DNA of 64,000 nt from Sporocytophaga myxococcoides DSM 11118. GTDB taxonomy: Bacteria > Bacteroidota > Bacteroidia > Cytophagales > Cytophagaceae. Under the pieces are notes generated by a model. That model was given only the letters and a program-made list of their open reading frames with translations, was not told where the DNA came from and made no database searches. The position numbers were made by a program, and so were the translations under genes. How positions within the stretch are numbered: position 1 is the first letter of the stretch; every line of letters starts with the position of its first letter. Positions 61,903 to 64,000 of the stretch are shown piece after piece. Location: contig NZ_AUFX01000010.1 of assembly GCF_000426725.1 (NCBI RefSeq), positions 124,001-188,000 on the forward strand. Reading direction: 5' to 3'.

Positions 61903-64000
61903 ATGTCCTCCGAAAATAGTTTCAAATCTAAGTACAACAAGCTTTTAATCTCCTCTATTTCTGCGACTATTATTTTAGCGTGTTTACTTATATTCACAAT
62001 CTTTTCCATTAGAAAAAGTAGGGAGAATGCAGCATCATTATCAAAGGCTTCATTTAACCTTTCCCTATGTCAGGCATCATTCCGCGGTTTTATTATGAAT
62101 GCCTGGACTGATACATCATTTGTACTGACAGGTACAAACAAAGATTTATCTGACTTCAGAGATAATGCAAAGTTATTTAATGAAGACATTTCAATACTAA
62201 AGGAAAACCTTAGCGGTAAAGATCTGGACACTTTAAAAAGTATAAAAGTTTCGTTTGATACCCTTACCTCAACCTTTTATAAAATCTCCGAATTGATTAA
62301 GGAACGTGGTTTTAAAAATCATGGGCTTGAAGGTAAAATGAGAGAAGCAGCTCATTTCCTTGAAAAAAATCCACACTCCGATAAAAGTCTTGTACTGGGT
62401 CTCAGAAAACATGAGAAAGACTTCTTTCTCAGAAAAGATAAGACCTATCTGACAAAATTTGATCAGACTGCTGCAAATCTTGAAAGCCAGCTATTCCTTG
62501 TTTCTGATTCTGCAGAAAAAGCATCTCTGATCAACAATTTAAATTCATACAAAAATATATTCGGTGATATTGTATCTATAGAAACCAAAATAGGATTGGA
62601 TAGAAACCAGGGATACATAAGCAAAATCAATACATTAACAAGCGAGTCCATTCTTAAGCTTGACATTTTAAGAAATTCATTTGATAAGAAAAGCATCAGT
62701 CTTTCAGAAACAACAGTATTTGCAATACTAATCCTTACTTTAGGTTTGATTGCAGTAATATATTTGGCACTTAACAAATTCGTAAAACCTGCATTCGAAC
62801 CGATTCAGGAAATACAATTCAGAGCTACTGAAATCAGCGAAGGTAACCTGTCTGTAAGGTTTGACGAATTCAGAAACAACAATGTGCTTAAAGATCTCAT
62901 AGCAGGTCTTGAAAAGATCGTAACCCGGTTTAAAACCACGATGGACCAGGTAGAAGCTATAAGTTCCCGTAAAATATTATCAGAACTACCATTATCTTCA
63001 GATAAAGATGAAGTTGGCAAGACTGTCAATCTTATCATTAAGCAACTTAAAAATATTGATGATGATGAGCAGCAAAGAGCATGGCATAATGAAGGGCTAG
63101 CTATGTTTGCCAATCTTCTTAGAATTCATGTAAATGATGCTGATACTCTATTTGATCATTTCCTAAGGGAATTAGTTAAATATATAGATGCCAATCAAGG
63201 AGGTTTATTCATTATAGAAGAAGATGATGACACTACCAACTATATGCTAATGAAAGCCTGCTATGCATATGACAGAAAAAAATTCTTTAACAAAAGAATC
63301 AATCCTGGCGAAGGGCTTGCAGGTGTATGTTGGCAGGAAGGTGAAACAATATACATGTCTGAAATTCCGAGAGATTATATGTATATAACATCTGGAGTTG
63401 GAGGAGCATCTCCATCTAACGTAGTTATCGTGCCTGTAAAATTCAATGATAAAATATTCGGAGTAATTGAATTGGCTTCATTTAAAATAGTTCCAATCCA
63501 CAAAATAAAATTTATTGAAGCCATAGCTGAAAGTTTCGGATCTACTGTTCACAATATGAAGACTGGCAACAGAACCCGTTCATTACTTGAACAGTCTCAA
63601 ATTATGACTGAAGAACTAAGAGCTCAGGAAGAAGAAATGCGTCAGAATATGGAAGAGCTTCAGGCAACACAGGAAGAAATGGAAAGAACTGTTACCTCTC
63701 TGAAATCCATGACAAAAGAACTTGAAGTAAGAGAGAAGATATTCGGATTGACTACTATTCTGTCTGAGTCAGATAAGTATGGGACCATACTTGATATCAA
63801 CACAAAATTCACTGAAGTATCTGGTTATTCAAAGGAAGAACTCATCGGAAAGCCGCACAACATTCTGAGAGATCCTGATATGCCAAAAGAACTCTTTAAA
63901 CTTTTCTGGGATACTATTAAGGCTGGTAATACCTTTAAAGGGATACTGAAAAACAGAGGCAAAGGTGGGATTATTTATTGGGTGAATGCTACAATAGTTC
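61903..64000 (+). CDS. Membrane sensor with GAF and PAS domains (3' end outside window)
   Basis: A frame open from ATG 61903 to the right edge (699 codons). A first membrane helix (about residues 16-35) is followed by a periplasmic helical domain of about 230 residues, like those of chemoreceptors (FLRKDKTYLTKFDQTAANLES). A second helix (about 266-286), a HAMP-like linker and a GAF domain (about 405-545, with INPGEGLAGVCWQEGE) follow. A coiled coil rich in EEEMRQNMEELQATQEEME comes next. A PAS domain begins about 625 (GTILDINTKFTEVSGYSKEELIGKPHNILRDPDMP). The output domain is outside the window; a histidine kinase or chemoreceptor-like end is equally possible. Confidence 0.88.
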   Translation, partial: MSSENSFKSKYNKLLISSISATIILACLLIFTIFSIRKSRENAASLSKASFNLSLCQASFRGFIMNAWTDTSFVLTGTNKDLSDFRDNAKLFNEDISILKENLSGKDLDTLKSIKVSFDTLTSTFYKISELIKERGFKNHGLEGKMREAAHFLEKNPHSDKSLVLGLRKHEKDFFLRKDKTYLTKFDQTAANLESQLFLVSDSAEKASLINNLNSYKNIFGDIVSIETKIGLDRNQGYISKINTLTSESILKLDILRNSFDKKSISLSETTVFAILILTLGLIAVIYLALNKFVKPAFEPIQEIQFRATEISEGNLSVRFDEFRNNNVLKDLIAGLEKIVTRFKTTMDQVEAISSRKILSELPLSSDKDEVGKTVNLIIKQLKNIDDDEQQRAWHNEGLAMFANLLRIHVNDADTLFDHFLRELVKYIDANQGGLFIIEEDDDTTNYMLMKACYAYDRKKFFNKRINPGEGLAGVCWQEGETIYMSEIPRDYMYITSGVGGASPSNVVIVPVKFNDKIFGVIELASFKIVPIHKIKFIEAIAESFGSTVHNMKTGNRTRSLLEQSQIMTEELRAQEEEMRQNMEELQATQEEMERTVTSLKSMTKELEVREKIFGLTTILSESDKYGTILDINTKFTEVSGYSKEELIGKPHNILRDPDMPKELFKLFWDTIKAGNTFKGILKNRGKGGIIYWVNATIV

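Noticed and set aside
1-64000. tRNA, rRNA or prophage genes
   Set aside because: Nothing with the expected sequence or gene set was seen in any spacer; not reported.

Overview
The window looks like chromosomal DNA of a gliding-type Bacteroidota, most likely of the order Cytophagales (a Cytophaga- or Sporocytophaga-like organism). This is inferred from low G+C, several large secreted proteins with C-terminal type IX secretion (T9SS) sorting domains, two TonB-dependent receptors, many Cys-anchored lipoproteins, few Shine-Dalgarno sites, promoters resembling the Bacteroidota TTG / TAnnTTTG consensus, and a family 8 glycosidase. No rRNA, tRNA, CRISPR array or transposase gene was seen.

Layout. 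1-16.3 kb: an endonuclease/exonuclease/phosphatase protein cut by the left edge; a fused nucleotidyltransferase-HEPN gene whose first 53 codons and 5' flank recur 2.6 kb away, with a T9SS protein gene between the copies; a 2OG-Fe(II) oxygenase; a YchJ-like protein; a divergent nitroreductase/HxlR pair; an M64-type metallopeptidase with a lipoprotein; a membrane patatin; a lipoprotein; a truncated globin; and a Crp/Fnr regulator with a metallo-beta-lactamase-fold hydrolase. This part is unusually rich in dispersed palindromic intergenic repeats (three families). 16.3-27.5 kb: two beta-propeller proteins, a cupin, an ECF sigma factor / small protein / ClpP-paralogue operon, a DsbA/SpxH-like lipoprotein divergent from a second HxlR regulator, a large T9SS protein and an alpha/beta hydrolase lipoprotein.

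27.5-46 kb: two DinB-superfamily proteins, an AraC regulator, unknown proteins, a FemAB/GNAT-like transferase, a small outer membrane barrel, a collagen-like lipoprotein, a TonB receptor with a TPR-like partner, a frameshifted GH8 glycosidase, a second Crp/Fnr regulator, a stand-alone receiver protein, a DUF6268-like barrel, a 7TM hybrid histidine kinase with a LuxR output domain, a GNAT enzyme and a chromate-type transporter. 46-64 kb: a second TonB receptor, a three-gene membrane operon ending in an MBOAT-like acyltransferase, a glucose/sorbosone dehydrogenase-PA14 T9SS protein facing a metzincin-Ig-repeat T9SS protein across a shared terminator, an oligopeptidase B and a GAF/PAS membrane sensor cut by the right edge.

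Taken together the genes describe an outward-looking lifestyle (secreted peptidases, sugar-binding and sugar-oxidising enzymes, TonB uptake) with many small redox- or stress-responsive regulators. No complete known defence system or biosynthetic cluster is present. The most unusual points are the partial MNT-HEPN duplication with only synonymous changes, the clustered palindromic repeat families, the paired HxlR operators sharing TTGGTAAC, and the sigma-small protein-ClpP operon.
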